Positions 1 through 8,089 of a DNA stretch of 64,000 bases are shown in pieces. This stretch comes from Phycisphaeraceae bacterium (GTDB lineage Bacteria > Planctomycetota > Phycisphaerae > Phycisphaerales > SM1A02): the NCBI GenBank assembly GCA_019636735.1, contig JAHBWY010000004.1:1-64000 (forward strand). Reading direction: 5' to 3'. The position numbers were made by a program, and so were the translations under genes. The number at the start of each line of letters is the position of its first letter. Within the stretch, counting starts at the first letter, position 1. Below the pieces are notes generated by a model. That model was not told the DNA's origin. It saw only the letters and a list, made by a program, of their open reading frames with translations, and searched no databases.

Positions 1-73
1 ACCGAATCGAACCTTCTCCCTCGCATCAGGCATCCGACACTCGGTCGGTTGCACGATGCGCGGAGGCAGGCTC

Positions 74-898
74 ATGACGGCTTACTCGGAGCGACGGCTC
101 GCAGGAACGGAGACTCGGATGGGATTTGGCGCGGGCAGCGCAGGTCGATTCGCGCTGCGCTGCGGGGCCTTGGCGACGACTGCCGCTGGCGCGATTGTGA
201 TCGGCGCCGGTGCAGCGACGATGCCATCGCTTCCGATCGCTGTGGCGCTGCCGCTGCTTGATCGGCTCGAAGCCACGGGTGAGTGCGCTCTGGTGGATCG
301 CGCGTCGAGTGGGCGTGCCCTGGTGGAACGCGCATCGGGGCAGCCCGCTTCGGTTGAGCGAGCGTCGGCGGAGCGCGCGTTGTTGGAAACCGCCGAGCGA
401 CCCGCTCCGGCTCCCGCTCACGCGCTTCCATCGGCACCGTCCCCGCAGCTCGCCGGGCACGCCGCCTTCGATCACGCGACCTCTGCGCCGCGAGCCGCGC
501 TGCCGCCGCGAGGCGTGTTGCCACCGCAGGCCGCATTGCCACCGCGTGCGGCGACGCCGATCAACGCGATCGAGGCGGCGGCGATTGAACTCGTCGAACT
601 CGTGCGAAGCGCCCATCGTGATGAAGTTTCGCCGCAGGAGCTGCGAACGGCTCGAGTCGCGCTTGAGGCGAGGCTTGAGGCAACGCTGCGTCGCATGCCG
701 CGAAGCTGGAGTCAGGGCGATTTTGAGCGTCTCGAATGTGCGCGGGCCAAGCTCAATCAGGCCATCATCCGCAGCCAGGAGTGGGAAGCCTTCGGTCCGG
801 TGTCTCGTCCTGAGTGGGGGTGGGACCCCGATCGAGCGCGCGTCGAGGTCGCATCCGACGCGGTCCTCAGGGGCTTTGTGATCCTCGGGGATCGCTGA
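74..898 (+). CDS. Unknown exported or membrane-anchored protein
   Basis: I do not recognise this 274-residue protein. I chose the ATG at 74 because a GGAGG Shine-Dalgarno sits 7 nt upstream of it; an in-frame ATG at 56 would add six residues but lacks one. Residues about 25-60 form a hydrophobic, Ala/Gly-rich segment that could be a signal or anchor. The next 85 or so residues are low complexity, with Glu-Arg-Ala steps followed by Pro/Ala-rich steps, so they probably form an unstructured linker. The last 95 residues look like a compact helical domain rich in Glu, Arg and Leu. The gene lies just upstream of tRNA-Ile on the same strand. Coding is supported by consistently high third-position GC, but the function is unknown. 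Confidence 0.6.
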   Translation: MTAYSERRLAGTETRMGFGAGSAGRFALRCGALATTAAGAIVIGAGAATMPSLPIAVALPLLDRLEATGECALVDRASSGRALVERASGQPASVERASAERALLETAERPAPAPAHALPSAPSPQLAGHAAFDHATSAPRAALPPRGVLPPQAALPPRAATPINAIEAAAIELVELVRSAHRDEVSPQELRTARVALEARLEATLRRMPRSWSQGDFERLECARAKLNQAIIRSQEWEAFGPVSRPEWGWDPDRARVEVASDAVLRGFVILGDR

Positions 899-938
899 CG
901 GGCATGCGCGAGAGGTGGCGGGTGGGGCGTCGGTCGGC

Positions 939-944
939 TACACT
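939..944 (+). promoter_or_regulatory. Candidate -10 box of tRNA-Ile
   Basis: TACACT lies 12 nt before the first base of tRNA-Ile. The same hexamer class recurs before many genes here and, at the same distance, before tRNA-Leu. I see no convincing -35 element. Confidence 0.5.
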
Positions 945-956
945 CTCTCCCTCTTC

Positions 957-1030
957 GGGCTAGTAGCTCAGCTGGCTAGAGCACGCCCCTGATAAGGGCG
1001 AGGTCGGAGGTTCGAGTCCTCTCTGGCCCA
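957..1030 (+). tRNA. tRNA-Ile (anticodon GAU)
   Basis: This 74-nt cloverleaf has a 7-bp acceptor stem (GGGCTAG with CTGGCCC, one G-U pair), a D-loop with AGCTCAG, a 5-bp anticodon stem CGCCC/GGGCG around the loop CTGATAA (anticodon GAT), and a T-loop GGTTCGAGTCC. The discriminator base is A and the 3' CCA is not encoded. It decodes AUC/AUU. It stands alone, not inside an rRNA spacer. Confidence 0.96.
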
Positions 1031-1061
1031 TTTGAATGAGGTTGCCGCGGAATGCCGGGTC

Positions 1062-1077
1062 GCGCACGCAAGTGCGC
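1062..1077. terminator. Small GNRA hairpin between tRNA-Ile and ycaQ-like gene
   Basis: GCGCAC and GTGCGC pair perfectly around a GCAA tetraloop. The hairpin lies between the end of tRNA-Ile and the stop codon of the convergent minus-strand gene, so it could end transcription from either side. There is no T tract, so this is a weak call. Confidence 0.3.
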
Positions 1078-1093
1078 CGCGGTGGCCTGCGCA

Positions 1094-2341
1094 TCATGCC
1101 ATTGGCACCAGGTTCCACGAAGCCGCGCCGAGTTGAGCGGCCAGTCGATCAAACGCCGCGTGCAGGCGCTGGCGGCGGGCGCGGTCAGCCCTGATCCCCG
1201 GTTCCCACCATGGCCCCCTGATCTCAAGGACGCCGGCGCGTCGATCGAACTTGGGGTCGATGCGCCCGACGAAGCGATCTCCTTCGAGGAGCGGCATGGT
1301 GTAGTAGCCATAGATCCGCCGCGCCGCAGGTGTGAAGGCTTCGAAGCGGTACTCGAAGCCGAAGAGTCGCTCAAGCCGTGCTCGATCTCGAATGACGGGA
1401 TCAAATGGCGCGAGAACCATGATTCGATCGGCCTCGGCCGGTGATGCCCTGAACTCGGGCGCTGCCTGCCAGCCCGCCGTGACCACGCATCGCGTCGCGG
1501 GGCCACCATCGGCGCGCTCGACGAGAACCTCATCGAGCTCGCCTCGCTTGATCGCCGCGCGCACCCAGCGCCGCGCCTCTTCGAGCGGAACAGCGGCCCA
1601 GAAATGGGCGATCTCGCGCTCGGTCGCGATCCCGAGGCGCTCGAGCGCGCTTCGACACGCCCACTCGAGATGCTCCGCCGCGCTCGACTTCGACTCGGCG
1701 TGCTCCGCCGGCACGACGCGCTCGGGCAGGTCGTAGACCTTCTCAAAACGCTGTCGCCCGGCGACCGCGAGGCGGCCGCTGCGCCACAAGTGTTCAAGCG
1801 CCGCCTTCTCCGGATGCCAATTCCACCAGCCGCCCGGCTCCGATCGACGGCGATCGGGGGGCTGGAAGTCCCTCGCGCGTAGCGCTCCTTCGGCTCGCAC
1901 CCGCGCGAGCACGCGCGAGAGCACTCGCGCCGGCTCGCGTCCGAACCTCGCCTGCCACCACGCGTGAGCCCGGTCCTTGCGCTTGTAGCGCTCGAAGCGA
2001 TGGGACCAGTGCGGATACCATCGGATCGGGATGGCGCACGCATCATGGGTCCAGTGCTCAAAGAGCGCACGGTGCTCTTCGAGTGCGCTCTGAAGGTGCG
2101 CGGGTCGAAAGCCCTCGAGGCGAGTGCCGAGAATGAGGTGGTGCGCTCGATCGACCACATTGATCGAATCGATCTGCACATAGCCGAGCGATTCGATGAG
2201 CGATGCGACCTCGCGCGGCGTCGAGCGACGGAATCGCGGCGAGGTCGCCGACGGCCCGGAATCCTTCCACGGCGCAAGCCCCTGACGGGTGAGCAGCACG
2301 CGCCGCGCCACGGCTGCAGGAAGCGTCTCGGGAAGCCGCAT
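1094..2341 (-). CDS. YcaQ-like winged-helix DNA glycosylase family protein
   Basis: This 415-residue protein resembles the winged-helix family that includes the interstrand-crosslink DNA glycosylases YcaQ and AlkX/AlkZ. The visible signature is near residues 50-75: a Gln-Ile-Asp segment followed by Asn-Val-Val-Asp-Arg-Ala-His-His, which corresponds to the QxD/QxQ catalytic region of the family. The middle is rich in Trp and Arg, as usual in these HTH_42 proteins, and the length is normal. Family function is removal of bulky or crosslinked bases during repair; the substrate of this member is inferred, not shown. It is divergent from mdh with only 66 nt between the start codons, so the promoters must be packed together. 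The start is the first ATG, and no clear Shine-Dalgarno is visible. Confidence 0.8.
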   Translation of the reverse strand: MRLPETLPAAVARRVLLTRQGLAPWKDSGPSATSPRFRRSTPREVASLIESLGYVQIDSINVVDRAHHLILGTRLEGFRPAHLQSALEEHRALFEHWTHDACAIPIRWYPHWSHRFERYKRKDRAHAWWQARFGREPARVLSRVLARVRAEGALRARDFQPPDRRRSEPGGWWNWHPEKAALEHLWRSGRLAVAGRQRFEKVYDLPERVVPAEHAESKSSAAEHLEWACRSALERLGIATEREIAHFWAAVPLEEARRWVRAAIKRGELDEVLVERADGGPATRCVVTAGWQAAPEFRASPAEADRIMVLAPFDPVIRDRARLERLFGFEYRFEAFTPAARRIYGYYTMPLLEGDRFVGRIDPKFDRRAGVLEIRGPWWEPGIRADRARRQRLHAAFDRLAAQLGAASWNLVPMA

Positions 2342-2407
2342 GGCCCTGTATCATGCCCGACTTTCCCGACACGGGACTTCTCGCACCAGAAACCACCACG
2401 AACGACC

Positions 2408-3376
2408 ATGCGACGCGCCAAGATCAGCATCATCGGAGCCGGAAATGTTGGAGCCACCTGCGCCCACTGGGCGGCTGCCAAGGAACTGGGAGACATCGTC
2501 CTTCTCGATGTGCCCGAGCGCGAAGGCGTGGCCAAGGGCAAGGCGCTCGACCTCGTCCAGTGCGGACCCATCGAGGAGTTCGACAGCCGGGTCATCGGCA
2601 CCGCCGACTACAAGGACACCGCCGGCAGCGATGTCGTGATCGTCACCGCAGGTCTGCCCCGCAAGCCGGGCATGAGCCGCGACGATCTCATCCAGACCAA
2701 TGTCAAGATCGTGCGCAGCGTGGCGGAGCAGGTCGCGACCCACGCTCCCGACTCGATCATGATTGTCGTCAGCAATCCGCTCGACGCGATGGTCTACACC
2801 GCGTGGAAGGCGAGCGGTTTCCCGACGCATCGCATCCTCGGTCAGGCGGGCTGCCTCGATGTGGCTCGCTTCCGCGCCTTCATTGCCATGGAGATCGGCT
2901 GCTCCGTCGAGGACATCCAAGCGCTCCTTCTGGGCGGTCACGGCGATGACATGGTTCCGCTTCCGCGCCTGACGAGCGTGCACGGCATTCCGCTCGAGCA
3001 GCTCCTGCCCAAGGAAACGATCGATCGTTGCGTGCAGCGCGCGAAGGTTGGCGGCGGCGAGATTGTGCAGCTCATGGGCACGAGCGCGTACTACGCGCCC
3101 GCAAGCGGCACGATTCAGATGGCGGAGGCCATCATTCGAGACAAGAAGCGCATCCTGCCCTGCGCGGCCTACTGCGAGAAGGAGTTCGGCGTCGCCCCGA
3201 ACCAGCCCGGTCAGGGCTACTTCGTCGGCGTGCCTTGCATTCTCGGTTCGAAGGGCATGGAGAAGGTCGTCGAGATCAACCTCGATGCCGACGAGCGCAA
3301 GCTGATGGATGAGTCCATCAGCCATGTGAAAGATCTCGTCGCCACCGTCCGCCGCATCTTCCCCGAGCTCGCCTGA
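2408..3376 (+). CDS. mdh: Malate dehydrogenase
   Basis: This NAD-dependent malate dehydrogenase oxidises malate to oxaloacetate in the TCA cycle. The 322 residues match the LDH-like MDH type common outside gammaproteobacteria. Visible motifs are the N-terminal Rossmann GAGNVGA, the Asp that ends beta-2 (LLDVPE), the substrate-binding loop with Arg residues (GLPRKPGMSRDDL), the VVSNPLD strand, the catalytic GGHGDDMVPL histidine segment, and the active-site ASGTIQMAEA region. The reading frame is open far upstream, but the ATG at 2408 gives the standard N-terminus (MRRAKISIIGAGNVG). It is followed after 51 nt by an unrelated unknown gene. Confidence 0.96.
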   Translation: MRRAKISIIGAGNVGATCAHWAAAKELGDIVLLDVPEREGVAKGKALDLVQCGPIEEFDSRVIGTADYKDTAGSDVVIVTAGLPRKPGMSRDDLIQTNVKIVRSVAEQVATHAPDSIMIVVSNPLDAMVYTAWKASGFPTHRILGQAGCLDVARFRAFIAMEIGCSVEDIQALLLGGHGDDMVPLPRLTSVHGIPLEQLLPKETIDRCVQRAKVGGGEIVQLMGTSAYYAPASGTIQMAEAIIRDKKRILPCAAYCEKEFGVAPNQPGQGYFVGVPCILGSKGMEKVVEINLDADERKLMDESISHVKDLVATVRRIFPELA

Positions 3377-3427
3377 TCGAGCGCGACTCGTCCCGAATCT
3401 CACTCGGACCACAGGATCGGAGCACGC

Positions 3428-3754
3428 ATGAGCGACCAAGGACCTCCCGGCGCCACACCGCCGCCCCCCGGCCAGCAACCCAATCCGCAGCAGCCGCAGC
3501 TCGCACTCACTCGGCACGAGAAGAGGACCTTCACGGCCCAGACGGTCCACTTGGCGGGTAACGCATTTGTCGACTGTGTGTTCGATGGCTGCACGCTCGT
3601 CCTGACGAACGCGCCGTGGTTCAGCCAGAACACCCAGTTCCGCCGCTGCAACTGGCGGATCGACTACGATGTGCTCTGGGGCGCCCCGGAAAGCCGCTCC
3701 AACCTGCGCCGCGTGCTCGACCTGATCGATGGTGCGCTTGACGCGCGAAGCTGA
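3428..3754 (+). CDS. Small unknown soluble protein
   Basis: This 108-residue protein is not recognised. About 28 N-terminal residues are Pro/Gln/Gly-rich and probably disordered. The rest looks folded, with several Cys, Phe and Trp residues (a CVFDGCTLVL strand pattern and RRCNWRIDYDVLWG), reminiscent of a short beta-rich repeat of the pentapeptide-like kind, though this is only an impression. A GGAG Shine-Dalgarno lies 7 nt upstream of the ATG. It follows mdh by 51 nt and may be cotranscribed with it. Confidence 0.6.
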   Translation: MSDQGPPGATPPPPGQQPNPQQPQLALTRHEKRTFTAQTVHLAGNAFVDCVFDGCTLVLTNAPWFSQNTQFRRCNWRIDYDVLWGAPESRSNLRRVLDLIDGALDARS

Positions 3755-3811
3755 CGGTCGCCCGCTTGAAATCTTGGTCCCGGCCGCCACGGCACGCCGA
3801 TTCTTCTCCCA

Positions 3812-4504
3812 GTGGAACGCTCCCGCCCGCTCTTTCGAGTCGACCCCGGCTGGCTCTTCGTGCTGGCGGGTCTTGCCTTGGTGCTGGCGGCGGCGGTCAT
3901 CCCCTCGGAGCGGCAGCTCCATGAACTCCGGGTGCAGCTTGAAGAGTTGCAGCATGCCGAGAGAAGCAACTTCGCGATTCTCGGGGCGTACGAGGGGTTC
4001 CTTGGGGATTTGGACGATCGGGACCCGGCGCTTCTGAAGCGCCTTGCCGCAAGCCAGCTTAACCTCATCCCGCAGGGCGAGACGCCGCTGCTCATGGCGT
4101 CGACGGTGAACGCCAGCGTGCCCGAGTGGATTGAAGCCACGGTTGAGGTCGAACCCTTCAGGGCTTCGCCGCCACCGGACACTCTGCTGGCCCAGTGGAC
4201 CGATGGACGGAAGCGCCTCTGGTCGATTGGCGCGGGTGGGTTCCTCGTCTTCATGGGCCTGCTGATCGGGACCGGCAGCGACCGTCGTTCTCAGCGAGCG
4301 ACGCGGGGTTCGAGCGAGCGCGATGAGAAGGAGGCGTGGGCCGACGAGAGCATCGATGCCGAGGAGGATGACGAGTCATCCGATTCCCATGGCGAGGATG
4401 GTGCTTGCGATGACTCCGAGGCGGCACTCGACGAGGACTCCGAGGGCGACTGCGACTCCGAGGGCGGCAACGAAACCGATTCGGGTAAGCCGTTCGCGAC
4501 CTGA
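3812..4504 (+). CDS. Unknown membrane protein with acidic tail
   Basis: This 230-residue protein has two hydrophobic helices, about residues 13-31 and 139-154. Between them is a segment rich in Leu and Glu (about residues 35-60) that could form a short coiled coil, followed by a small periplasmic domain. After the second helix comes a very acidic Ser/Glu/Asp tail of about 70 residues. The start codon used is GTG; no alternative ATG keeps the first helix. The architecture suggests an inner-membrane protein with a cytoplasmic acidic tail. I do not recognise the family. It follows the previous unknown gene by 57 nt. Confidence 0.65.
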   Translation: MERSRPLFRVDPGWLFVLAGLALVLAAAVIPSERQLHELRVQLEELQHAERSNFAILGAYEGFLGDLDDRDPALLKRLAASQLNLIPQGETPLLMASTVNASVPEWIEATVEVEPFRASPPPDTLLAQWTDGRKRLWSIGAGGFLVFMGLLIGTGSDRRSQRATRGSSERDEKEAWADESIDAEEDDESSDSHGEDGACDDSEAALDEDSEGDCDSEGGNETDSGKPFAT

Positions 4505-4598
4505 ATCGGCCCTGGGTGACGCAAGTCTTCGTGGTGGCGGCCGCTGCGATCGTCGAGAAGAAGGGGAACGACTGAGCGGAGTGCAGCCGGTCCCCGGG

Positions 4599-4604
4599 TA
4601 AGGT
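4599..4604 (+). promoter_or_regulatory. Candidate -10 box giving a leaderless dprA mRNA
   Basis: TAAGGT ends exactly 6 nt before the dprA ATG, and no Shine-Dalgarno precedes the ATG. This is one example of a spacing that recurs in the window. Confidence 0.4.
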
Positions 4605-4610
4605 CCTCGT

Positions 4611-5888
4611 ATGCCGCGCGGCCCGGGGGAGGTTTCAGAGCCACTGCTTCGCGTGATGGTCGCGCCGGGGGTCGGCTCCAGGACGGCGATGGTGCTCAGG
4701 AGCGTGCTTGGATCGTGGGAGGCGGTTGTCCGGGCGTCGCGGTCGGAGATCGCCGCGGCGCTGGCCGACGAGCCTCGTCTCGCGGGAATGGCGGCGGCCG
4801 TCCACGCCGGGCTTCTGAAGGCCGATCCTGACCGGGAACGGGCCGCCATGGAGCGGGTGGGTGCAGGGGTCGTTCAGATGGACGACCCTGACTATCCGGC
4901 CCTTCTCAGGCTCATTCCCGATCCGCCGCCGGGCCTCTTCGTCCGGGGACGGCTGGACAACGGGGACGCATGGTCGCTCGCGGTCGTTGGAAGCCGGGCT
5001 GCAACGGCCTATGGCATTGACTCCGCGGGCCGGCTCGCGTGCGAACTCGCCGACCGTGGGCTGGTCATTGTGAGTGGCGGCGCACGCGGCATCGATGCCG
5101 CCGCGCACCAAGCCGCGCTCCGGGTTGGTGGGCGAACCATCGCCGTCATGGGAGGCGGCCTCGCGCGGCCCTATCCCGCAGAGCATGAGCGCCTCTTCGA
5201 TCGCATGCTCGAAGGGGATGGGGCACTCATCAGTGAGTTTCCCATGGAGATGGAGGCGCGCCCCGGTCACTTCCCGAGGCGGAACCGGATCATCGCGGGG
5301 CTCGCGCTCGGCGTGCTGGTCATCGAGGCCGCCGTTGAATCAGGCGCAAACATCACCGCAAGGCTGGCAGTGGATGATCTCGGGCGCATGGTCATGGCCG
5401 TGCCGGGGCCTGTCGGAAGCCGAGTGTCGGCGGGGTGCCACCGGCTCATTCGCAGTGGCTCGGCGGCGCTCGTGGTCTCGGCCGAGGAGGTTCTTGAAGA
5501 TCTGCGGTCAACGCTTCCGCTGATGCGCGCTGCGCTCGATGCGATGCCCAATGCTGCCGCGAGCGGGCATTCAACGGTGCCGGAGATTCGCACCAATGAC
5601 CCCGCGCCGCGATGGCGATCGGCGGCTCGACGGGTGAGCGCGGGTGGCACGGCTCGCGAGGTCGAGCGTCGCTGCGCCCAGTCAGGGGTGTCGCCCGAGG
5701 AAGCGCTGGCCGCACTTACTCTTGAGGCGCTGCGTAGCGATGGAGCGCGTGATGGTGCAACTGGTCCAGTCAATTGCGCCGCGGTGTCGGCCCTTCCCTT
5801 ACCGCCGTCGCCCACACTTGAAGCGCCTCGCCACCCGGAGTCGCCCCCGTCGCCGCAGAGCAGCGATCAGGTCCAGCCAACCGCGTAG
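4611..5888 (+). CDS. dprA: DNA-processing protein DprA
   Basis: DprA binds incoming single-stranded DNA during natural transformation and loads RecA on it. The 425 residues carry the expected N-terminal helical region, then the Rossmann-like core: VVGSRAATAYG, SGGARGIDAAAH (the hallmark motif), a GGGLARPYPAEH segment, and FPRRNRIIAGL. A C-terminal winged-helix-like part follows at about residues 330-385 (EVERRCAQSGVSPEEALAALT). The final 40 residues are Pro/Ser-rich. Presence of dprA alone does not prove competence. The 3' end overlaps the convergent permease gene by 22 bp. Confidence 0.94.
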   Translation: MPRGPGEVSEPLLRVMVAPGVGSRTAMVLRSVLGSWEAVVRASRSEIAAALADEPRLAGMAAAVHAGLLKADPDRERAAMERVGAGVVQMDDPDYPALLRLIPDPPPGLFVRGRLDNGDAWSLAVVGSRAATAYGIDSAGRLACELADRGLVIVSGGARGIDAAAHQAALRVGGRTIAVMGGGLARPYPAEHERLFDRMLEGDGALISEFPMEMEARPGHFPRRNRIIAGLALGVLVIEAAVESGANITARLAVDDLGRMVMAVPGPVGSRVSAGCHRLIRSGSAALVVSAEEVLEDLRSTLPLMRAALDAMPNAAASGHSTVPEIRTNDPAPRWRSAARRVSAGGTAREVERRCAQSGVSPEEALAALTLEALRSDGARDGATGPVNCAAVSALPLPPSPTLEAPRHPESPPSPQSSDQVQPTA

Positions 5889-6700
5889 AAGATTGCCGTG
5901 AACATGAGGTCGGCGATGACGACCGTCACCACGCTCTGGACCACGGTGTCAGTCGTCGCACGACCCACGCCCGCGGCCCCGCCGCTCACGCGCAGGCCGT
6001 TGTTGCAGGCGATCAGACCAATGATCAGTCCGAAGACACCCGCCTTCACAAGCCCAGTGAAGAAGTCGGTGTTGGTGACCTGGGTGATGGTGTTGTTCTT
6101 GTAGATCTCGTACGGGATGCCGAGGCCGAAGACACCCATCACACCGCCCATGATGACGGCGCTCAGGTTGCTGATGACCGCGAGCAGGATCAGCGCGATC
6201 GTCGTCGCAACCACACGCGGCATCACCAGCACGCGTACGGGATTGAGGGCCATCGCCTCGAGCGCCTCGATCTCTTCGCCCACGACCATCGTGCCGAGCT
6301 CGGCGGCGATGCTCGCGCCGGCATAGCCGACGAGCACGATCGCCGCGATCAGCGGACCAAGCTCGCGGAAGACCGCAACACCGATCAGGTTCGCCACCTT
6401 GTCCGTCTGTCCGAACTGAGCGAGGCTCGGCTCCGTCTGAAGCGCGAGGATCACTCCGATCGCGCCCGAGACGAGCATGACGATGCCAATGCTCCGCACA
6501 CCCACACGAATGAGCTGGGCGATGGCGCCACGGAGGCCGAACCTCGCCCTTCGAAGGAAGATGGTCCAGAACATCCACTTGGAGGTCTCGACGAGGAGCA
6601 GCGCCAGCTCTCCCACGATCCGCGCAGCACCAAGCCACAGGCCGGCCCATGTGTCCAGCATCCGGATGGGCAGCGCGGGTGGCGGGCGATCGTCGGACAT
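5867..6700 (-). CDS. mlaE: MlaE-family ABC transporter permease
   Basis: This 277-residue inner-membrane protein belongs to the MlaE/Ttg2B/YrbE permease family, which moves phospholipids or other lipids between inner and outer membranes with an MlaF ATPase and an MCE protein. Family features are visible: an amphipathic N-terminus, the conserved ELGPLIAAIVLVGYAGASIAAELG segment (shown here only for identification of the Glu-Leu-Gly-Pro motif), the EEIEALEAMALNP cytoplasmic loop, and five or so hydrophobic helices. No MlaF or MCE gene is adjacent. Instead it is the last gene of an operon with a STAS protein 7 nt upstream and an RsbW-like kinase. In the classical Mla system the STAS protein MlaB binds the ATPase, so the neighbouring STAS protein could play that part. 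Confidence 0.9.
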   Translation of the reverse strand: MSDDRPPPALPIRMLDTWAGLWLGAARIVGELALLLVETSKWMFWTIFLRRARFGLRGAIAQLIRVGVRSIGIVMLVSGAIGVILALQTEPSLAQFGQTDKVANLIGVAVFRELGPLIAAIVLVGYAGASIAAELGTMVVGEEIEALEAMALNPVRVLVMPRVVATTIALILLAVISNLSAVIMGGVMGVFGLGIPYEIYKNNTITQVTNTDFFTGLVKAGVFGLIIGLIACNNGLRVSGGAAGVGRATTDTVVQSVVTVVIADLMFTAIFYAVGWT

Positions 6701-6707
6701 CGGTGGC

Positions 6708-7055
6708 TCAGGCGCTCAACGCGGCAGCACGATCGGGCACGATGGTGAAGACCGTATCGAGCCGCGAAATCTCGAGAATGCTCTTCACCCGTGTCGTCAG
6801 ACTGCACAGCAGCAGACGACCACCGTTGCGCCGCGACCCCTGAAGCGCCTCGACCAGTGTGGCGACACCGGAGCTGTCCATGTACGGAACCCCGGAGAGG
6901 TCGATCACGATGCGCTTGGGAGATCGCTTCATGGCGGTCGCGATCTGGCTTCGCATCGACGGACTTCGGGCGAGATCAACTTCACCCTGGGGCGACAGGA
7001 CGACGCCGTCGGGGATCTCTTCCACGGTGATCTGAATGGTGTCCTGCTTGGCCAC
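6708..7055 (-). CDS. STAS-domain protein (anti-sigma factor antagonist or MlaB-like)
   Basis: This 115-residue single STAS domain has the pattern of SpoIIAA/RsbV. It has an N-terminal beta strand, GEVDLARSPSMR, then IVIDLSGVPYMDSSGVATL with Ser61/Ser62 at the site that is phosphorylated in anti-anti-sigma factors. I chose the GTG at 7055 because the longer frame upstream adds non-homologous sequence. Two roles are possible. It could be the antagonist of the RsbW-like kinase encoded just upstream (67 nt gap), or an MlaB-like partner of the transporter whose permease gene starts 7 nt downstream. The phosphorylatable Ser favours the first; the tight linkage to the permease favours the second. 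They are not exclusive. Confidence 0.85.
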   Translation of the reverse strand: MAKQDTIQITVEEIPDGVVLSPQGEVDLARSPSMRSQIATAMKRSPKRIVIDLSGVPYMDSSGVATLVEALQGSRRNGGRLLLCSLTTRVKSILEISRLDTVFTIVPDRAAALSA

Positions 7056-7122
7056 GCTGAAACCTTGGTCGGATCGTAAGCCGCTCACCGGACTTCTGCA
7101 AACAGCGAGGAACATCGCTCGG

Positions 7123-7566
7123 TCAGACGGGGCTTTCCGCAGGCTCGTCGCGCAGGATCTTCTCGAGAGTGAGGCGCATTCCACCTTCGTGGCGCCGCTC
7201 GAACCGAACGACATCCATCAAGCTCTGCATGAGATGAACTCCGAGGCCGCCAGGTCGAACCTCATCGAGTTCGCGGCCTCGAATCGTCTCGGGATCCACC
7301 TGGCGCGCGAGGTCCTCGATGACGATGCGAAGGCCCGCAGGATCATGCAACTCCCAGAGGTGCACCCAGATCCGGCAATCCTCCCGGCCGCCATATCCAT
7401 GACGAAGGACATTCGCGAGCGCTTCATCGACAGCAAGCTGAATGTGACTGCACATGACCTCGTCAAAGCCTGTTCTCTCGGCCAGCGACACGACCATGCT
7501 GCGAACCGGCGCGAGGAGCCCGGGGCGACTCAGCAGTTGCACCGACAGATCAGGGCACGGGGTCAT
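7123..7566 (-). CDS. RsbW/SpoIIAB-like ATP-binding anti-sigma factor kinase
   Basis: This 147-residue protein is a stand-alone GHKL ATPase of the HATPase_c_2 type. Visible motifs are the N box (DEALANVLRHGY, with Glu and Asn), the G1-like segment IEDLARQVDP, and the G2 lid RPGGLGVHLMQSLMD. Such proteins phosphorylate a STAS antagonist and bind a sigma factor in partner-switching systems. No sigma factor or PP2C phosphatase gene lies in the window, so the target is unknown. Its ATG overlaps the stop of the upstream lipoprotein gene in an ATGA arrangement, which suggests translational coupling. The G1 motif lacks the usual DxGxG glycine pattern, so ATP binding should not be assumed to be fully canonical. 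Confidence 0.85.
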   Translation of the reverse strand: MTPCPDLSVQLLSRPGLLAPVRSMVVSLAERTGFDEVMCSHIQLAVDEALANVLRHGYGGREDCRIWVHLWELHDPAGLRIVIEDLARQVDPETIRGRELDEVRPGGLGVHLMQSLMDVVRFERRHEGGMRLTLEKILRDEPAESPV

Positions 7567-8018
7567 TCGAGTTGCACTCCGTTGGATCGAACTTCAGCCA
7601 GCACCATTCCCTCGGCTCGGCACCACTTCACCCATCGGTCAACGGCCCGTTGACGCTTCAGAGGTGGATCATCGGGCCGGTAATCGAGCGTTTCTCCGGT
7701 CAGGGAGTAGAGCGTCTGAATCGCCGCATGACGAACCACGGGATCATGACTGGTGAGGCACTCGACAACTTCCGGGATCTGCGCACGATCGCCGTCGGCC
7801 TTGATGCGCGCGAGGGCCGCCACGCGCGGTCCGGTGGCGGCGCTGTTGATCGTGCCTTCGAAGGTTCCGGGCGCACAGGATGCTGCACCACCAAGGAGCA
7901 GCACCGCTGTGGCAACCCTGGAGATGACGCCGACACGATCGGCTCGGCTCCTGGCCAGCGCGCGTGTTCCTGCGGGAGCGGTGGTCAGGGGCGGGGGGCC
8001 GGCGTGCGTCTCCTGCAC
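7563..8018 (-). CDS. Lipoprotein with HEAT-like repeats
   Basis: This 151-residue protein starts at a GTG. A basic N-terminal stretch is followed by a hydrophobic helix and the lipobox GGAASC near residue 48, so it should be lipid-anchored. The mature part has a short helical repeat (VVECLTSHDPVVRHAAIQTLYSLTG) of HEAT type and a conserved-looking tryptophan patch (VDRWVKWC). HEAT repeats usually bind proteins, but the partner is unknown. It heads the operon with the RsbW-like kinase, the STAS protein and the MlaE-type permease; the overlap with the kinase gene is 4 bp. The n-region is unusually long (about 30 residues), so an internal start cannot be excluded. Confidence 0.75.
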   Translation of the reverse strand: MQETHAGPPPLTTAPAGTRALARSRADRVGVISRVATAVLLLGGAASCAPGTFEGTINSAATGPRVAALARIKADGDRAQIPEVVECLTSHDPVVRHAAIQTLYSLTGETLDYRPDDPPLKRQRAVDRWVKWCRAEGMVLAEVRSNGVQLE

Positions 8019-8024
8019 GGAATC

Positions 8025-8030
8025 AGCCTA
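8025..8030 (-). promoter_or_regulatory. Candidate -10 box of the lipoprotein-kinase-STAS-permease operon
   Basis: TAGGCT on the minus strand ends 6 nt before the GTG start at 8018, with no Shine-Dalgarno between them, so the operon mRNA may be leaderless. Confidence 0.4.
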
Positions 8031-8089
8031 TCACCGCTGCCGTGCAGCAGTCTCCATCGCCGCTCCTTCGCCTACCATGACGATCTTCC

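Noticed and set aside
976-2601. Minus-strand frame of 541 codons that overlaps tRNA-Ile and the start of mdh
   Set aside because: It runs through a tRNA gene and is out of frame with the YcaQ-like protein, which has family motifs.
2351-3955. Minus-strand frame of 534 codons opposite mdh
   Set aside because: It is complementary to a clear malate dehydrogenase and has no recognisable domain.
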